From Dechloromonas hortensis (GTDB lineage: Bacteria; Pseudomonadota; Gammaproteobacteria; Burkholderiales; Rhodocyclaceae): DNA of 64,000 bases. A model generated the notes under the pieces. It was not told the DNA's origin. It did not search any database and saw nothing but the letters and a program-made list of their open reading frames with translations. This document shows positions 48,060 to 59,064 of the stretch, piece by piece (position 1 is the first letter of the stretch; the number at the start of each line of letters is the position of its first letter). The stretch spans positions 1-64,000 of the forward strand of contig NZ_SSSQ01000013.1 in NCBI RefSeq assembly GCF_009469765.1. The letters run 5' to 3'. A program made the position numbers and the translations under genes.

Positions 48060-48515
48060 TTACTTCTTGGCCTTGAAGTCGTCGTGACAGCCCTTGCAGG
48101 TGCCGCCCAGCTTGCCCAACTGGGCGCCGACCGCGGCGGCATCGCCGGTTGCGGCAACCTTGGCCATTTCATTGGCTTCCTTGTTGAAAGCCATGGCGAC
48201 CTTGGTGACGCCTTCCTTATTGGTGAAAAATTCCGGCTTGACGCGAGTCGCTTCCCAGCCTGTTCCCTTGTCAGAACCCTGCGGATAGAGGGCGCCCATG
48301 CCGGAGTTGGCAATCGCCTGAATGGCGTTGGCGGCCTTGATGACCTCTTCCTTGTTGTACTGGCCTTCGACATTGGCCTTGATACGCGCCATGTTCCAAG
48401 CCATGAAGCCGTAACCGGACTGGCGGTACTTGATGGCATCTTCGGTCTTGACCTGGGCGATGGCAGTGCCGGCCAGGGTCACGGTCAGCAGGGCGAGCAA
48501 GAGCTTCGATTTCAT
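48060..48515 (-). CDS. Cytochrome c'
   Basis: This 151-residue periplasmic four-helix-bundle haem protein has a signal peptide (LLLALLTVTLAGTAIA) and the haem site CKGCH close to the C-terminus (TCKGCHDDFKAKK), the mark of cytochrome c'. It has RQSGYGFMAWNMARIKANVE near the start of the mature chain. Cytochromes c' bind nitric oxide, so a protective role next to denitrification is likely. A good start is supplied by the signal peptide at 48515. Confidence 0.92.
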   Translation of the reverse strand: MKSKLLLALLTVTLAGTAIAQVKTEDAIKYRQSGYGFMAWNMARIKANVEGQYNKEEVIKAANAIQAIANSGMGALYPQGSDKGTGWEATRVKPEFFTNKEGVTKVAMAFNKEANEMAKVAATGDAAAVGAQLGKLGGTCKGCHDDFKAKK

Positions 48516-48637
48516 TCTGTTTTTCTCCGTTGTTGTTGAGAGGAAAGGCATTGCAACGTGGTGAACGACCAACACGTCGAAATTATTCCGTAAAAATTAT
48601 AACCAGCTTATATGACGTTTATTGGTAGCGGACCGGC

Positions 48638-48955
48638 TCAAACCGCGAAGACGTGTTTGACGCGCAGCGTCGGCTGGCCGGCTTCGATGGCGAGCAAACG
48701 GTCGATGTTCGGGTGCTTGCCGGCATGCAAACGGGCATCCTCGGTATGTTCGGCGAAGATTTCCAGACCCTTCTTCGCCGCCTCTACGTTGATCGAACCG
48801 TAGGTTTGCGCCAGATGGTTGTACACCGCCAGCGAACCCTGGCTGCCGGCCTTGTTTTCGATGACGGCCAGGACATTGCCTTCGGCATCCAGCAGGTTGA
48901 TGGCGGCCAGGTGAGAAATGCCCGGCAGTTTTTTCAGATTCTCGGCAAAAGACAT
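48638..48955 (-). CDS. DUF2322-like small protein
   Basis: This 105-residue soluble protein resembles the DUF2322 family: an N-terminal LKKLPGISHLAAINLLD, QGSLAVYNHLAQTYG and a C-terminal AEHTEDARLHAGKHPNIDRL. The function is unknown. The start overlaps the stop of the zinc-ribbon gene upstream (TAATG), so it is coupled with it. The family name is from memory of the pattern and should be taken as probable. Confidence 0.65.
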   Translation of the reverse strand: MSFAENLKKLPGISHLAAINLLDAEGNVLAVIENKAGSQGSLAVYNHLAQTYGSINVEAAKKGLEIFAEHTEDARLHAGKHPNIDRLLAIEAGQPTLRVKHVFAV

Positions 48956-49230
48956 TATTTCCAATCTCGTTTGGCTTTGACCAGACCGATGATCAGCCCG
49001 GTGGTAAAGGTAATGAAAGGCGTGATGAAGGCGATCGCCTTGATTCCGCGCTCGGCTCCGTAGATATAGAGCAGCACCAGTGCCGGCAAGAGGCCAATCA
49101 GTAGGCCGATCAGCCCGCCCTTAATGCCGCCACGGATCACATCGCGATCCGTGGTCTTGCGCTCGCCAGTGCAATGCGGGCAATAGATGGCGTCGGCCGG
49201 CACTTCCAGCCCGCATTTGGCGCACTGCAT
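48955..49230 (-). CDS. Zinc-ribbon membrane protein of unknown function
   Basis: This 91-residue protein has an N-terminal zinc ribbon (CAKC and CPHC, residues 3-19) and two membrane segments (about 38-57 and 66-84). It begins directly after the purB stop. The C-terminus is basic (VKAKRDWK). The function is not known; position between purB and a DUF2322-like gene gives no clear hint. Confidence 0.75.
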   Translation of the reverse strand: MQCAKCGLEVPADAIYCPHCTGERKTTDRDVIRGGIKGGLIGLLIGLLPALVLLYIYGAERGIKAIAFITPFITFTTGLIIGLVKAKRDWK

Positions 49231-50628
<1,398 letters not shown>

Positions 50629-50693
50629 TTACCCGCCCGACGAACCCCTGCGCCATACGCTATAATCGAACTCCCCAAATCAGAGAGCATGCG

Positions 50694-51302
50694 ATGAAGC
50701 TGATCGGCTCCCATACCAGCCCGTTTGCGCGCAAAGTGCGTATCGTGCTGGCCGAAAAAAAAATTGAATACGACTTTGTGATCGACTCGCCCTGGCTGGC
50801 CGACAGCAAGGTGCCGAACCTCAATCCGCTGGGCAAGATTCCCGTCCTCGTCCTCGACGACGAAACGCCTCTCTTCGATTCGCGCGTCATCGTCGAATAT
50901 ATCGACAACGTGACCCCGAACAACAAGTTGTTCCCCGCCCCCAACCGCGAGCGCACCGAAGTCAAGCGCTGGGAAGCACTCGCCGACGGGATCTGCGACG
51001 CCGCTGCCAGCGCCTTCCTGGAAGCCAAGCGCCCGGCCGAGCAGCAGAGCGCCGACTGGATCGCCCGTCAGCACGACAAGATTCAACGCAGCCTCGAGTT
51101 CATGGCCGAACAACTGGGTGAAAAGGCCTTCTGCATGGGTACCCACATTTCGATGGCCGACATCGCCGTCGGTACCGCGCTCGGTTATCTGTGCTTCCGC
51201 TTTGCCGATATCAACTGGCAGGAAAGCCACCCGAACCTGGAAAAGCTGTACGCCAAGCTGAAGCTGCGCGCTTCATTTGCCGATACCATGCCCAAAGACT
51301 GA
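50694..51302 (+). CDS. Glutathione S-transferase family protein
   Basis: This 202-residue protein has an N-terminal thioredoxin-like domain (MKLIGSHTSPFARKVRIVLA) with Ser/Thr in the place used for glutathione contact, NLNPLGKIPVLVLDD with the cis-Pro, and DSRVIVEYID; the C-terminal helical domain has MADIAVGTALGY. The substrate is not predictable. It is divergent from purB and followed by a terminator. Confidence 0.9.
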   Translation: MKLIGSHTSPFARKVRIVLAEKKIEYDFVIDSPWLADSKVPNLNPLGKIPVLVLDDETPLFDSRVIVEYIDNVTPNNKLFPAPNRERTEVKRWEALADGICDAAASAFLEAKRPAEQQSADWIARQHDKIQRSLEFMAEQLGEKAFCMGTHISMADIAVGTALGYLCFRFADINWQESHPNLEKLYAKLKLRASFADTMPKD

Positions 51303-51324
51303 GTCGGGACCGCCGCAGATAATC

Positions 51325-51350
51325 AGGGGTGCCTGCGGGCACCCCTTGTT
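51325..51350 (+). terminator. Terminator of the glutathione S-transferase gene
   Basis: AGGGGTGCC-TGCG-GGCACCCCT stem followed by TTGTTGTTT, 22 bases past the stop. Confidence 0.8.
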
Positions 51351-51451
51351 GTTTACCCGGAGAATTTCACCGGCTCTGCAATGCTGAATGAACCTAGCCC
51401 GATATGGCCGGTCAATATCGAATACCCCAAAACCGGTAAGCGAGGACTGCG

Positions 51452-52060
51452 ATGCTGACCCCAACCCCAGACGCCGTACCGATGCAAAATATCGCCCGAT
51501 CCCTTACCGTTGCCCTTGGCGAACGCGACCATCACACGCGGACCCACTCTGAGCGCGTCGTCCAGCTATCAGCCGAACTCGGCTGTCATCTCAACCTCTC
51601 GGCGCGCGAACTCGAACTGCTGACGCTAGGCGCCCAGTTTCACGACCTTGGCAAAATCGGCATTCCGGACCAGGTATTGCGCAAACCGAGTTCGTTTGAG
51701 GAAAACGAATGGGAATGCATGAAGCAGCACACCGTAATCGGCGAGCGCATCATCCTGGCCATCGGCGACGAGAAATCCCCCGAAGTGGCGCGCATCGTCC
51801 GCCACCACCATGAAAATTTCGACGGCTCGGGTTACCCGGATGGCCTCCGTGGTACCGACATTCCGCTCTTTGCGCGGATCATCTCACTGACCGACAGTTA
51901 TGACGCGATGGCGGTCACCCGCCCCTACCACAAGGCCCGCCAGCATCAGGCGGTGATGGACATCCTGAACCGGGAAGCCGGTGGCAAACATGACCCCGAC
52001 CTGCTCCACGCCTTCTGCACCGTGATTGAAAAGTCGGAAATGCGGGCCGCACAGGATTGA
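51452..52060 (+). CDS. HD-GYP domain protein (probable cyclic-di-GMP phosphodiesterase)
   Basis: This 202-residue protein is almost only an HD-GYP domain. It has the metal-site HD in FHDLGKIGIPD, the His motif VRHHHENFDGSGYPDGLRG, which includes the GYP signature, and LTDSYDAMAVTRPYH. Such domains hydrolyse cyclic di-GMP. No receiver or PAS domain is attached, so it is a stand-alone enzyme. The start at ATG 51452 fits; an internal ATG ten codons on is possible. Confidence 0.88.
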   Translation: MLTPTPDAVPMQNIARSLTVALGERDHHTRTHSERVVQLSAELGCHLNLSARELELLTLGAQFHDLGKIGIPDQVLRKPSSFEENEWECMKQHTVIGERIILAIGDEKSPEVARIVRHHHENFDGSGYPDGLRGTDIPLFARIISLTDSYDAMAVTRPYHKARQHQAVMDILNREAGGKHDPDLLHAFCTVIEKSEMRAAQD

Positions 52061-52136
52061 GCGGCTGACCGTCGCAACGACTCGGCGAGCAGCGCGGGTC
52101 GATTTCCAGCCCGATATCTGACAAACGGATATTCAC

Positions 52137-52150
52137 TTGAGTTAAATCAA
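52137..52150. promoter_or_regulatory. FNR-like site upstream of the chemoreceptor
   Basis: TTGAG-TTAA-ATCAA has one mismatch in the left half-site and lies in the wider inverted repeat ACTTGAGTTAAATCAAGT (52135-52152). It is centred about 84 bases before the chemoreceptor ATG. Confidence 0.6.
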
Positions 52151-52227
52151 GTGCACATTGCGTAATCCAATCGAGAATCCCCGGTTAATCCGCACGCCAG
52201 TTGCGGGAATAACAAGGGAGGGGATTC

Positions 52228-54228
52228 ATGTCGGAACGACACACCTCGATCGCATTCAAGCTGATTTTGATGCTAGCGACCGGAATTTCATTGCTGCTCG
52301 CCATCGCCACTTTCGGCTTATCGAGCTTCCTCGGCAACAAGCTCGAAGCGCGTGCCCTGGAAACACTACAAGGCACCAACCGCCAGATCGTCGACATGAT
52401 CGACGCCTACAACCAGGCCTTGAAGGAAGAAATCCGGCGCCTGAACCGGGTATTCGCCAGCAGCTACCCGGAGAGCTTCAGCCGTGACGCCCAGGAAATC
52501 CTGCACCACGGCAGCAGCGTCATTTCACGGGACAGCCACGCCCTGGCGGACCGCTTCAGCACGCTGACCGGCGCCTACGCCACGGTTCTGACCCGCAAAG
52601 GGGATGATTTCGAGCGCACGGCAACCTCGATCCAGGATGAACAGGGCAAGCGCGCCAGCGGCATTCCGCTCGGCCGCGAGCATCCCGCCGTCGCCCACCT
52701 GTTGCGCGGTGAAACCTACACCGGCAAGGCCCGCATGTTCGGCCGCGATGTAATGACCCATTACCAGCCGATCCGCGATCGTGACGGCGCGGTGATTGGC
52801 GCCTTTTTCACCGGCATCGACTTTTCCGCCGGCCTGACCGAACTGCGCAAGAAGGTCCTGGCGGTAAAAATCGGCGAAACCGGTTATCCCTACGCCTTCG
52901 ACGCCGGCCGCGACAAGGGCCTGCTGACGCTGCACCCGAAAATAGAAGGCAGCTCCCTACTCGATCTCCGTGGGGCCCGCGGCGAAGCCTTCGCTCAGAC
53001 AATGCTCGATAACAAAAACGGCGTGATCCGCTATTGGTGGCAAAACCCCGGTGAGAATGAAGCACGCGAGAAAATCGTCGTCTTCAACCACTACCCGGAA
53101 TGGAACTGGGTACTTGCCTCCGGCAGCTATCTCGACGAGTTCAACGCCGAAAGCCGGCAGGCCAGCCTGCTGCTGGCCGCCGCCACCGTACTGCTGATCA
53201 GCCTGATCGTGGTCAGCATCTGGTGGACCTGCCGACGCTGGATCGCCCGCCCCTTGCAGCAGGCCATCGCGATTGCCGACCGGGTGGCCGACGGCGACTT
53301 CACAGCCCGCATCGACACCCGCCAGTCGGATGAAATCGGCCATCTGATGCGTGCCTTCACCCGCATGCAGGAGCAGCTTTCCCGCCTGCTCGGCGACGTC
53401 CGCGGCGCCGCCGACCAGGTGGCCGCCAACACCTGTCAGTTGCAGGCTGCATCGACCGGTGTCGCCGATAGTTCGCAGGAACAAAGCGATGCCATCACCT
53501 GCATGGCGGCCTCGGTCGAAGAAATGAGCAGCAGCATCACGCTGATCGCTGAAAACGCCGGGCACGCCGAAGAAATCGCCCGCGACTCGGTCCGCCAGGC
53601 CGAGGAAAGTTCGGCCATTATCGACAACGCGGTCGGCGCCATGACACAGATTGCCGATACCGTCCGCCAGACCGCAAGCACGGTCGAAACCCTCGGCGAA
53701 CACTCGGAGTCGATTTCCAGCATTGCCGGCACGATCAAGGACATTGCCGACCAGACCAACCTGCTGGCCCTCAACGCCGCCATTGAAGCGGCCCGGGCCG
53801 GCGAGGCCGGGCGCGGCTTCGCGGTCGTCGCCGACGAGGTGCGCAAGCTGGCCGAACGGACGGCGCAATCGACCCAGCAGATTGGCCAGCTGATCAGCGC
53901 CATCCAGAACGCGACGCGCGATGCGGTGGACAAAATGGATCGCGGGGTTGCCGAAGTCGGCAGTGGCGTCGAACTGGCCGGCACCGCCAATGCGTCGATC
54001 CGCCGCATTTACCTCGGCGCCGCCGAGGTCAGCCGGGCGATTGCCGGCATCACCGACGCCATCCGCGAACAGAGCACGGCCAGTCACAGCGTCGCCAGCG
54101 GCATCGAGCAAATCGCTGGGAAAATCGAGAAAAACAGCAGCGAGGCAAAAACCACGGCCGGCGCCGCGGAAGAACTGCAAACCTTGGCCCAGCAACTGCG
54201 TCAGGGCGTCGAACGCTTCCGCACCTGA
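52228..54228 (+). CDS. Methyl-accepting chemotaxis protein (Cache sensor)
   Basis: This 666-residue chemoreceptor has a membrane helix at ~10-32, a periplasmic sensor of the Cache3-Cache2 fusion type (~35-305; [46 protein letters not shown]), a second helix at ~312-334, a HAMP domain and a cytoplasmic signalling part with the hairpin-tip motif [21 protein letters not shown]. It signals to CheA. Ligand unknown. An FNR-like site upstream suggests low-oxygen expression. GGGAGGGG precedes the ATG. Confidence 0.95.
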   Translation: MSERHTSIAFKLILMLATGISLLLAIATFGLSSFLGNKLEARALETLQGTNRQIVDMIDAYNQALKEEIRRLNRVFASSYPESFSRDAQEILHHGSSVISRDSHALADRFSTLTGAYATVLTRKGDDFERTATSIQDEQGKRASGIPLGREHPAVAHLLRGETYTGKARMFGRDVMTHYQPIRDRDGAVIGAFFTGIDFSAGLTELRKKVLAVKIGETGYPYAFDAGRDKGLLTLHPKIEGSSLLDLRGARGEAFAQTMLDNKNGVIRYWWQNPGENEAREKIVVFNHYPEWNWVLASGSYLDEFNAESRQASLLLAAATVLLISLIVVSIWWTCRRWIARPLQQAIAIADRVADGDFTARIDTRQSDEIGHLMRAFTRMQEQLSRLLGDVRGAADQVAANTCQLQAASTGVADSSQEQSDAITCMAASVEEMSSSITLIAENAGHAEEIARDSVRQAEESSAIIDNAVGAMTQIADTVRQTASTVETLGEHSESISSIAGTIKDIADQTNLLALNAAIEAARAGEAGRGFAVVADEVRKLAERTAQSTQQIGQLISAIQNATRDAVDKMDRGVAEVGSGVELAGTANASIRRIYLGAAEVSRAIAGITDAIREQSTASHSVASGIEQIAGKIEKNSSEAKTTAGAAEELQTLAQQLRQGVERFRT

Positions 54229-54238
54229 AGCGTCGGCA

Positions 54239-54276
54239 ATGGCGGGCCGGGGCAAGCCCCCGCGCCCGCCATTTTT
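54239..54276. terminator. Terminator between the chemoreceptor and mnmA
   Basis: GGCGGGC (54241-54247) pairs with GCCCGCC (54264-54270), extended by GGGG/CCCC across a CAAG loop, followed by five T. It lies just before the convergent mnmA stop. Confidence 0.8.
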
Positions 54277-54279
54277 ACT

Positions 54280-55377
54280 TCAGCGAATCACCCCGCCGCC
54301 CAGGCAAACGCGGCTTTCATAGAGCACCACCGACTGGCCCGGCGTCAGTGCCCACTGCGCTTCGGCAAAGTTGATGGCGCAAGTTTCGCCATCGACCCGC
54401 TCGATCTCGCAAGGCTGGTCGGCCGTCCGATAACGCGGTTTGGCGGTGTACACCCAGTGTTCATGCGGTGCCCGGCCGGCCACCCAGGACAACTGCTCGG
54501 CCAGCAGATCGGCTTTGAGCAGCGCCGGATGGTCGTGCCCCTGAACGACGTAGAGCACGTTCTTTTCCATATCCTTGCCGGCAACGAACCAGGCATCGTG
54601 ATCGCCGCCACCGGCCTGGCCCTTTTCCTTCAGACCGCCGATGTGCAGGCCCTTGCGCTGGCCCATGGTGTGGAACATCAGGCCATCATGCTCACCGAGT
54701 ATCTTGCCATCGTCGAGACGTCGGATTTCTCCTTTCTTCGGTGGCAGGTAACGGGCCAGGAAATCCTTGAAGGGCCGCTCGCCGATAAAGCAGATACCGG
54801 TCGAGTCCTTCTTAGCAGCGACATGCAGGCCGGCCGCTTCGGCCATCTTGCGGACGTCGCGCTTGTAGAGGTCGGCCAGCGGAAACAGCGTCTTCGACAA
54901 CTGCGCCTGGTTCAGCCGGTAGAGGAAATAACTCTGGTCCTTGGTACCGTCCTCGGCCTTCAGCAACTGGTATTCGCCGTTGAACTCGCGCACCCCGGCG
55001 TAGTGCCCGGTGGCGATCTTGTCGGCGCCGAGTTGCATGGCGTGGTCGAGGAAAGCCTTGAACTTGATTTCGGAGTTGCACAGGATGTCGGGGTTAGGCG
55101 TCCGCCCGGCCTGGTATTCGCGCAGGAATTCGGCAAAGACGCGCTCGCGGTACTCGGCGGCAAAATTGACCACTTCGACATCGATGCCGATCTTGTCGGC
55201 AACGCTCATCACGTCGATCAGGTCCTGACGCGACGAACAGTATTCCTCGGTATCGTCGTCTTCCCAGTTCTTCATGAACAGGCCGATCACCTTCCAGCCC
55301 TGCTGCTTGAGCAGCAAGGCCGCAACAGAGGAATCGACACCGCCGGACAAGCCGACCACCACAGTTTTTTCAGACAT
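54280..55377 (-). CDS. mnmA: tRNA-specific 2-thiouridylase
   Basis: This 365-residue enzyme adds sulfur at the wobble uridine of tRNAs for Lys, Glu and Gln. The ATP-binding PP-loop is [15 protein letters not shown], the catalytic Cys pair is in [12 protein letters not shown] and [12 protein letters not shown], and the long helical insertion has [13 protein letters not shown] 55377 begins the family start [13 protein letters not shown]. It overlaps the upstream gene by eight bases, a sign of coupled translation with the nudJ group. Confidence 0.96.
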   Translation of the reverse strand: MSEKTVVVGLSGGVDSSVAALLLKQQGWKVIGLFMKNWEDDDTEEYCSSRQDLIDVMSVADKIGIDVEVVNFAAEYRERVFAEFLREYQAGRTPNPDILCNSEIKFKAFLDHAMQLGADKIATGHYAGVREFNGEYQLLKAEDGTKDQSYFLYRLNQAQLSKTLFPLADLYKRDVRKMAEAAGLHVAAKKDSTGICFIGERPFKDFLARYLPPKKGEIRRLDDGKILGEHDGLMFHTMGQRKGLHIGGLKEKGQAGGGDHDAWFVAGKDMEKNVLYVVQGHDHPALLKADLLAEQLSWVAGRAPHEHWVYTAKPRYRTADQPCEIERVDGETCAINFAEAQWALTPGQSVVLYESRVCLGGGVIR

Positions 55378-55924
55378 CGGGCCCAGCCCCCTTCTTCCAT
55401 TCATCCAGCGGCAGGATCACCGCCGGCTGTCCATTATCAACAAACCAGCTATCGACGACGAAGCGTGGCGCTTCGCCATCCTTCTTCTCTTCGATTACCG
55501 CAGACCAGTGGCTCGGAATCAGCCACGCAAAATTCCGCGCCTCGATCTCCCGCACCCGGTGCCAGCGCAAATAACCGCGCTCGGCGAGCAGGCCGAGCAG
55601 GCGCGTCGTCGAGGTCGAGTGATCGATGCAATCCATTTTGCCGGGAATCCCACCATCGGCGTAATTGCCGCCCCGGTCATTGCGGATGTCGGACTGCTCG
55701 CCGGCCCAGGCGTAAAGGCGCCCGATGGCCAGGGCGAGCATTTTTCGCTCCTCGGCGGCGTCGACCGCAGCAAACAGCAGGCGACGCACATCGCCAAGCT
55801 GCCCGTCGCTATAGCGGACATCGGCCTGCACCAGGCAGCCGTAACCGTAGCAGATCTTCACCCGCTCGTCGGCCAGGCCAAGCCCAGGCAACAGCGCAAG
55901 CACGACGAGCAGCCAGCGACCCAT
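55370..55924 (-). CDS. Exported protein with possible Cys/His/Asp catalytic site
   Basis: A 184-residue exported protein with a signal peptide ([17 protein letters not shown]). The mature part has CYGYGC near the start, then [25 protein letters not shown] and [12 protein letters not shown], whose Cys, His and Asp order recalls transglutaminase- or BTLCP-like cysteine peptidases. I do not recognise a named family and the active-site reading is inference. It sits between mnmA (eight-base overlap) and nudJ (one-base overlap). Confidence 0.7.
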   Translation of the reverse strand: MGRWLLVVLALLPGLGLADERVKICYGYGCLVQADVRYSDGQLGDVRRLLFAAVDAAEERKMLALAIGRLYAWAGEQSDIRNDRGGNYADGGIPGKMDCIDHSTSTTRLLGLLAERGYLRWHRVREIEARNFAWLIPSHWSAVIEEKKDGEAPRFVVDSWFVDNGQPAVILPLDEWKKGAGPDV

Positions 55925-56370
55925 CAGGCGTAATGCACCAACAGGTCGAGCGGGTAGGACTTGCCGGCGATCTGGTCCTCGATGCAGCGCAGGATCAGCG
56001 GACTGCGATGCCGGGCCTGCGTCGCCTTCACTTCATCCAGCGTCAGCCAGCGGGCGGCAACGATGCCGTCGTCGAGTTGGCGCTCGGCATCGAAGCCGCG
56101 CAACTCGCCGCCAAAGGCGAACCGCAAGTAGGTGACATCCTTGCTCGGATGTTTCCAGTTATAGATCCCGACCAGATGGGTTGGCTTGAAGCTGTAGGCG
56201 GTTTCCTCGAGCGCCTCGCGGACCACGGCATCGACCAGCGATTCGCCCTCTTCGAGATGGCCGGCCGGTTGATTGAAGGCGAGGCCGGCGTCGGTTTCTT
56301 CCTCGACCAGCAGGAATTTGCCGTCGCGCTGAACGACCGCGGCAACGGTGACATTGGGTTTCCAGATCAT
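55924..56370 (-). CDS. nudJ: Nudix hydrolase, NudJ-like
   Basis: This 148-residue enzyme has a complete Nudix box (GHLEEGESLVDAVVREALEE). E. coli NudJ hydrolyses thiamine and nucleotide phosphates, and lies beside mnmA as here. The ATG at 56370 is chosen as start (MIWKPNVTVAAVVQRDG), as in NudJ. The stop overlaps the next gene by one base. Confidence 0.87.
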   Translation of the reverse strand: MIWKPNVTVAAVVQRDGKFLLVEEETDAGLAFNQPAGHLEEGESLVDAVVREALEETAYSFKPTHLVGIYNWKHPSKDVTYLRFAFGGELRGFDAERQLDDGIVAARWLTLDEVKATQARHRSPLILRCIEDQIAGKSYPLDLLVHYA

Positions 56371-56459
56371 GCTCGGTCTCAATCGGCAAAAGCGATATTT
56401 TACCTGCTGATTTCGGCTAGAATTATGGGCTTTTACACGCGTAACACGGAGAATCGAAC

Positions 56460-57380
56460 ATGTCCATGTCGGATCGCGACGGCTTTATTTGGCAAGACGG
56501 CAAGCTGGTGCCCTGGCGCGAAGCCACCACCCACGTTCTCACCCACTCCCTGCACTATGGCATGGGCGTATTCGAGGGCGTCCGTGCCTATAAGACCGAG
56601 CGCGGCACGGCGATTTTCCGCCTGAAGGAACATACCGAGCGCCTGTTCCGTTCGGCCCACATTTTCCAGATGCAGATGCCGTTCACCGCCGAAGAACTGA
56701 ACGAAGCGCAGAAGGAAGTCATCCGCGCCAACAATCTCGAATCCGGCTACCTGCGCCCGCTCGCCTTCTACGGCTCGGAAAAGATGGGGGTTTCGCCGAA
56801 GGGCGCCAAGGTGCACGTCATCATCGCTGCCTGGCCGTGGGGCGCCTACCTGGGCGAGGAAGGCATGCAGCGCGGCATCCGCATCAAGACTTCGTCCTAC
56901 ACCCGCCACCACGTGAACATCACGATGGTCCGCGCCAAGGCGTCCGGCAACTACATGAACTCCATCCTCGCCAACAACGAGGCTACGGGTGACGGCTACG
57001 ATGAAGCCCTGCTGCTCGATCCGGAAGGCTATGTCTGCGAAGGCGCCGGCGAGAACATCTTCATCGTGCGCAACGGCACGCTTTACACGCCGGACCTGAC
57101 CGCCTGCCTCGAAGGCATCACCCGCGCCACGGTGATCCAGCTGGCTGGCGAACTGGGCATCAAGGTCGTCGAGAAGCGCATCACCCGCGACGAAGTCTAT
57201 TGCGCCGACGAAGCCTTCTTCACCGGTACCGCCGCCGAAGTGACGCCGATCCGCGAACTCGACAACCGCCAGATCGGTGCCGGCAGCCGCGGCCCGATCA
57301 CCAAGGCGCTGCAGGAAAAGTACTTCGACGTGGTCTATGGCCGCTCTGCTGCCCACGCCGACTGGCTGGCCACCGTCTGA
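56460..57380 (+). CDS. ilvE: Branched-chain amino acid aminotransferase
   Basis: This 306-residue PLP enzyme makes or breaks Leu, Ile and Val. It belongs to the fold-type IV class: the N-terminal LHYGMGVFEGVRAYKT, the Lys site in YMNSILANNEATGDGYDEALLLDPEGYV, ENIFIVRNG and FFTGTAAEVTPI. GGAG lies eight bases upstream of the ATG. The zinc-finger gene follows after 17 bases. Confidence 0.95.
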   Translation: MSMSDRDGFIWQDGKLVPWREATTHVLTHSLHYGMGVFEGVRAYKTERGTAIFRLKEHTERLFRSAHIFQMQMPFTAEELNEAQKEVIRANNLESGYLRPLAFYGSEKMGVSPKGAKVHVIIAAWPWGAYLGEEGMQRGIRIKTSSYTRHHVNITMVRAKASGNYMNSILANNEATGDGYDEALLLDPEGYVCEGAGENIFIVRNGTLYTPDLTACLEGITRATVIQLAGELGIKVVEKRITRDEVYCADEAFFTGTAAEVTPIRELDNRQIGAGSRGPITKALQEKYFDVVYGRSAAHADWLATV

Positions 57381-57397
57381 TCCAGGGAGAAAAATAG

Positions 57398-57586
57398 ATG
57401 TCCGACAAGCTGACCGTTGAAGTCACCGCCCACGACCTGCCGCTGCACTGCCCGACGCCGAACGCGCCGCTTTGGAGCCAGCATCCGCGCGTCTTCCTCG
57501 ACGTGCTGAAAACCGGCGAAGTGACCTGCCCGTACTGCAGCACCAAGTACGTGTTCACGGGCGAAGCGCCCAAGGGCCATCACTAA
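57398..57586 (+). CDS. Zinc-finger domain protein (CHCC type)
   Basis: This 62-residue protein has the CHCC zinc-finger pattern: Cys in LHCPTPN, His in SQHPRVFLD, then CPYC. It resembles the zinc finger of mitochondrial complex I subunit NDUFS6. In betaproteobacteria it is regularly placed after ilvE and before waaF. The role is unknown. Confidence 0.87.
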   Translation: MSDKLTVEVTAHDLPLHCPTPNAPLWSQHPRVFLDVLKTGEVTCPYCSTKYVFTGEAPKGHH

Positions 57587-57622
57587 GATCCGGGCGGCGG
57601 GCCGAAAGCCCGCCGCTTTCGC

Positions 57623-58636
57623 ATGAAGAAGGCTCTAATCGTCGCCCCTTCCTGGATTGGCGACACCATCATGGCGCAACCGCTGTTCGCGCGGCTGCAA
57701 GCCAAATATCCCGGTTTGCAGCTCGACGCCCTAGCGCCGCGCTGGGTCGCGCCGGTCTTGCACCGGATGGATGAAATCAGCGACGTCGTCGATAGCCCGT
57801 TCGGCCACGGTCAGCTCTCGCTAAAGCCACGCTGGCGCCTCGCCCGCAACCTGGCCGCCCGTGACTACGACGCGGTGTACGTCCTGCCCAACTCGCTGAA
57901 ATCGGCACTGGTCCCGTTCCTGGCCGGCATTCCGCTGCGCATCGGTTTCACCGGCGAGTCGCGCTACGGCCTGATCAATCGCCGCCACAGGCTGGACAAG
58001 GCGGCCCTGCCGCTGATGGTCGAACGCTTCGCACAATTGGCCGAAGCGCCCGACGCACCGCTGCCGCGCCCGATTTCCTACCCGAAAATCCGGTCGACCG
58101 CCAGCGAGCAGCAACAGACGCTGAGCGAACTCGGCCTTGAACGCCCAGCCCGCATCGTCGCCTTCTGCCCGGGCGCCGAATATGGCCCAGCCAAGCGCTG
58201 GCCGGCCGCCCACTTTGCCGTGCTCGCCGAACTGCTGGCCGAACAGGGCTGTGCCATCTGGCTGTTCGGTTCGCCGAAGGATCACGCCGTCGCCGAAGAA
58301 ATCGCGCAACTGGCACCCGGCCGCTGCCGCAACCTGTGCGGCGCGACCACGCTCGGCCAGGCCGTCGACCTGTTGGCCCTGGCCGACCTGGTGGTCTGCA
58401 ACGACTCCGGACTGATGCACGTTGCGGCCGCTCTCGACCGGCCGCTGGTCACGCTGTACGGCTCGTCGTCGCCCGGCTTCACGCCGCCGCTCTCCGCCCA
58501 GGCCGACATTCTCAGCCTACAACTGGCGTGCAGCCCGTGCTTCAAGCGCGAATGTCCGCTTGGCCACCTCGACTGCCTGAATAAACTGTCACCGCAACTG
58601 GTTTTTACCGCCTGCATGAAACGGATCGCCCAATGA
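57623..58636 (+). CDS. waaF: ADP-heptose:LPS heptosyltransferase II
   Basis: This 337-residue glycosyltransferase adds the second heptose to the inner core of LPS. It begins KKALIVAPSWIGDTIMAQPL and has FCPGAEYGPAKRWPAAHFA and DLVVCNDSGLMHVAAALDRP, plus YGSSSPGFTPPLS near the C-terminus, all typical of WaaF. The stop overlaps the next start (ATGA). Confidence 0.94.
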   Translation: MKKALIVAPSWIGDTIMAQPLFARLQAKYPGLQLDALAPRWVAPVLHRMDEISDVVDSPFGHGQLSLKPRWRLARNLAARDYDAVYVLPNSLKSALVPFLAGIPLRIGFTGESRYGLINRRHRLDKAALPLMVERFAQLAEAPDAPLPRPISYPKIRSTASEQQQTLSELGLERPARIVAFCPGAEYGPAKRWPAAHFAVLAELLAEQGCAIWLFGSPKDHAVAEEIAQLAPGRCRNLCGATTLGQAVDLLALADLVVCNDSGLMHVAAALDRPLVTLYGSSSPGFTPPLSAQADILSLQLACSPCFKRECPLGHLDCLNKLSPQLVFTACMKRIAQ

Positions 58637-59064
58637 GCCAGTCCGCCAATTACGCTGCACCGGAGGACGCCGAACGCGCCTTCTACGAAGCCATCGCCAA
58701 AGGCGATGCCGACCTGCTGATGCTGCTCTGGGCCGAGGATGAGGAAACGCTCTGCGTTCATCCAACCGGCATTCGCCTGCTCGGCCTGGTGCCAATCCGC
58801 GAAAGCTGGCGCAGCATCTTTGCCAACGCCAAGATCCGTGTCCAGCCGGAAGTCGTCACCCACTGGCAAGGCGCCGTAATGGCCGTGCATCACCTGACCG
58901 AGGTGCTCTACGTCGGCGACGACCCCAGCCCGCACGGCCCGCTGCATGTCACCCATATTTATGTCCGCGGTGCCCACGGCTGGCGCCTGGTCAGTCGCCA
59001 CGCCTCGGCCGCCGACGACAATCATCAGGCGATGGCCGAAGCCGTGCCGCACACCCTGCATTGA
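58633..59064 (+). CDS. NTF2-like (SnoaL/DUF4440-type) protein
   Basis: This 143-residue protein has the cone-shaped NTF2 fold pattern: an N-terminal helix pair (AERAFYEAIAKGDADLLMLL), WAEDEETLCVHPTG and a C-terminal sheet with VTHIYVRGAHGWRLVSRHAS. Members bind or isomerise small molecules, or are non-catalytic. It is coupled to waaF and to the hydrolase that follows. Confidence 0.82.
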   Translation: MSQSANYAAPEDAERAFYEAIAKGDADLLMLLWAEDEETLCVHPTGIRLLGLVPIRESWRSIFANAKIRVQPEVVTHWQGAVMAVHHLTEVLYVGDDPSPHGPLHVTHIYVRGAHGWRLVSRHASAADDNHQAMAEAVPHTLH

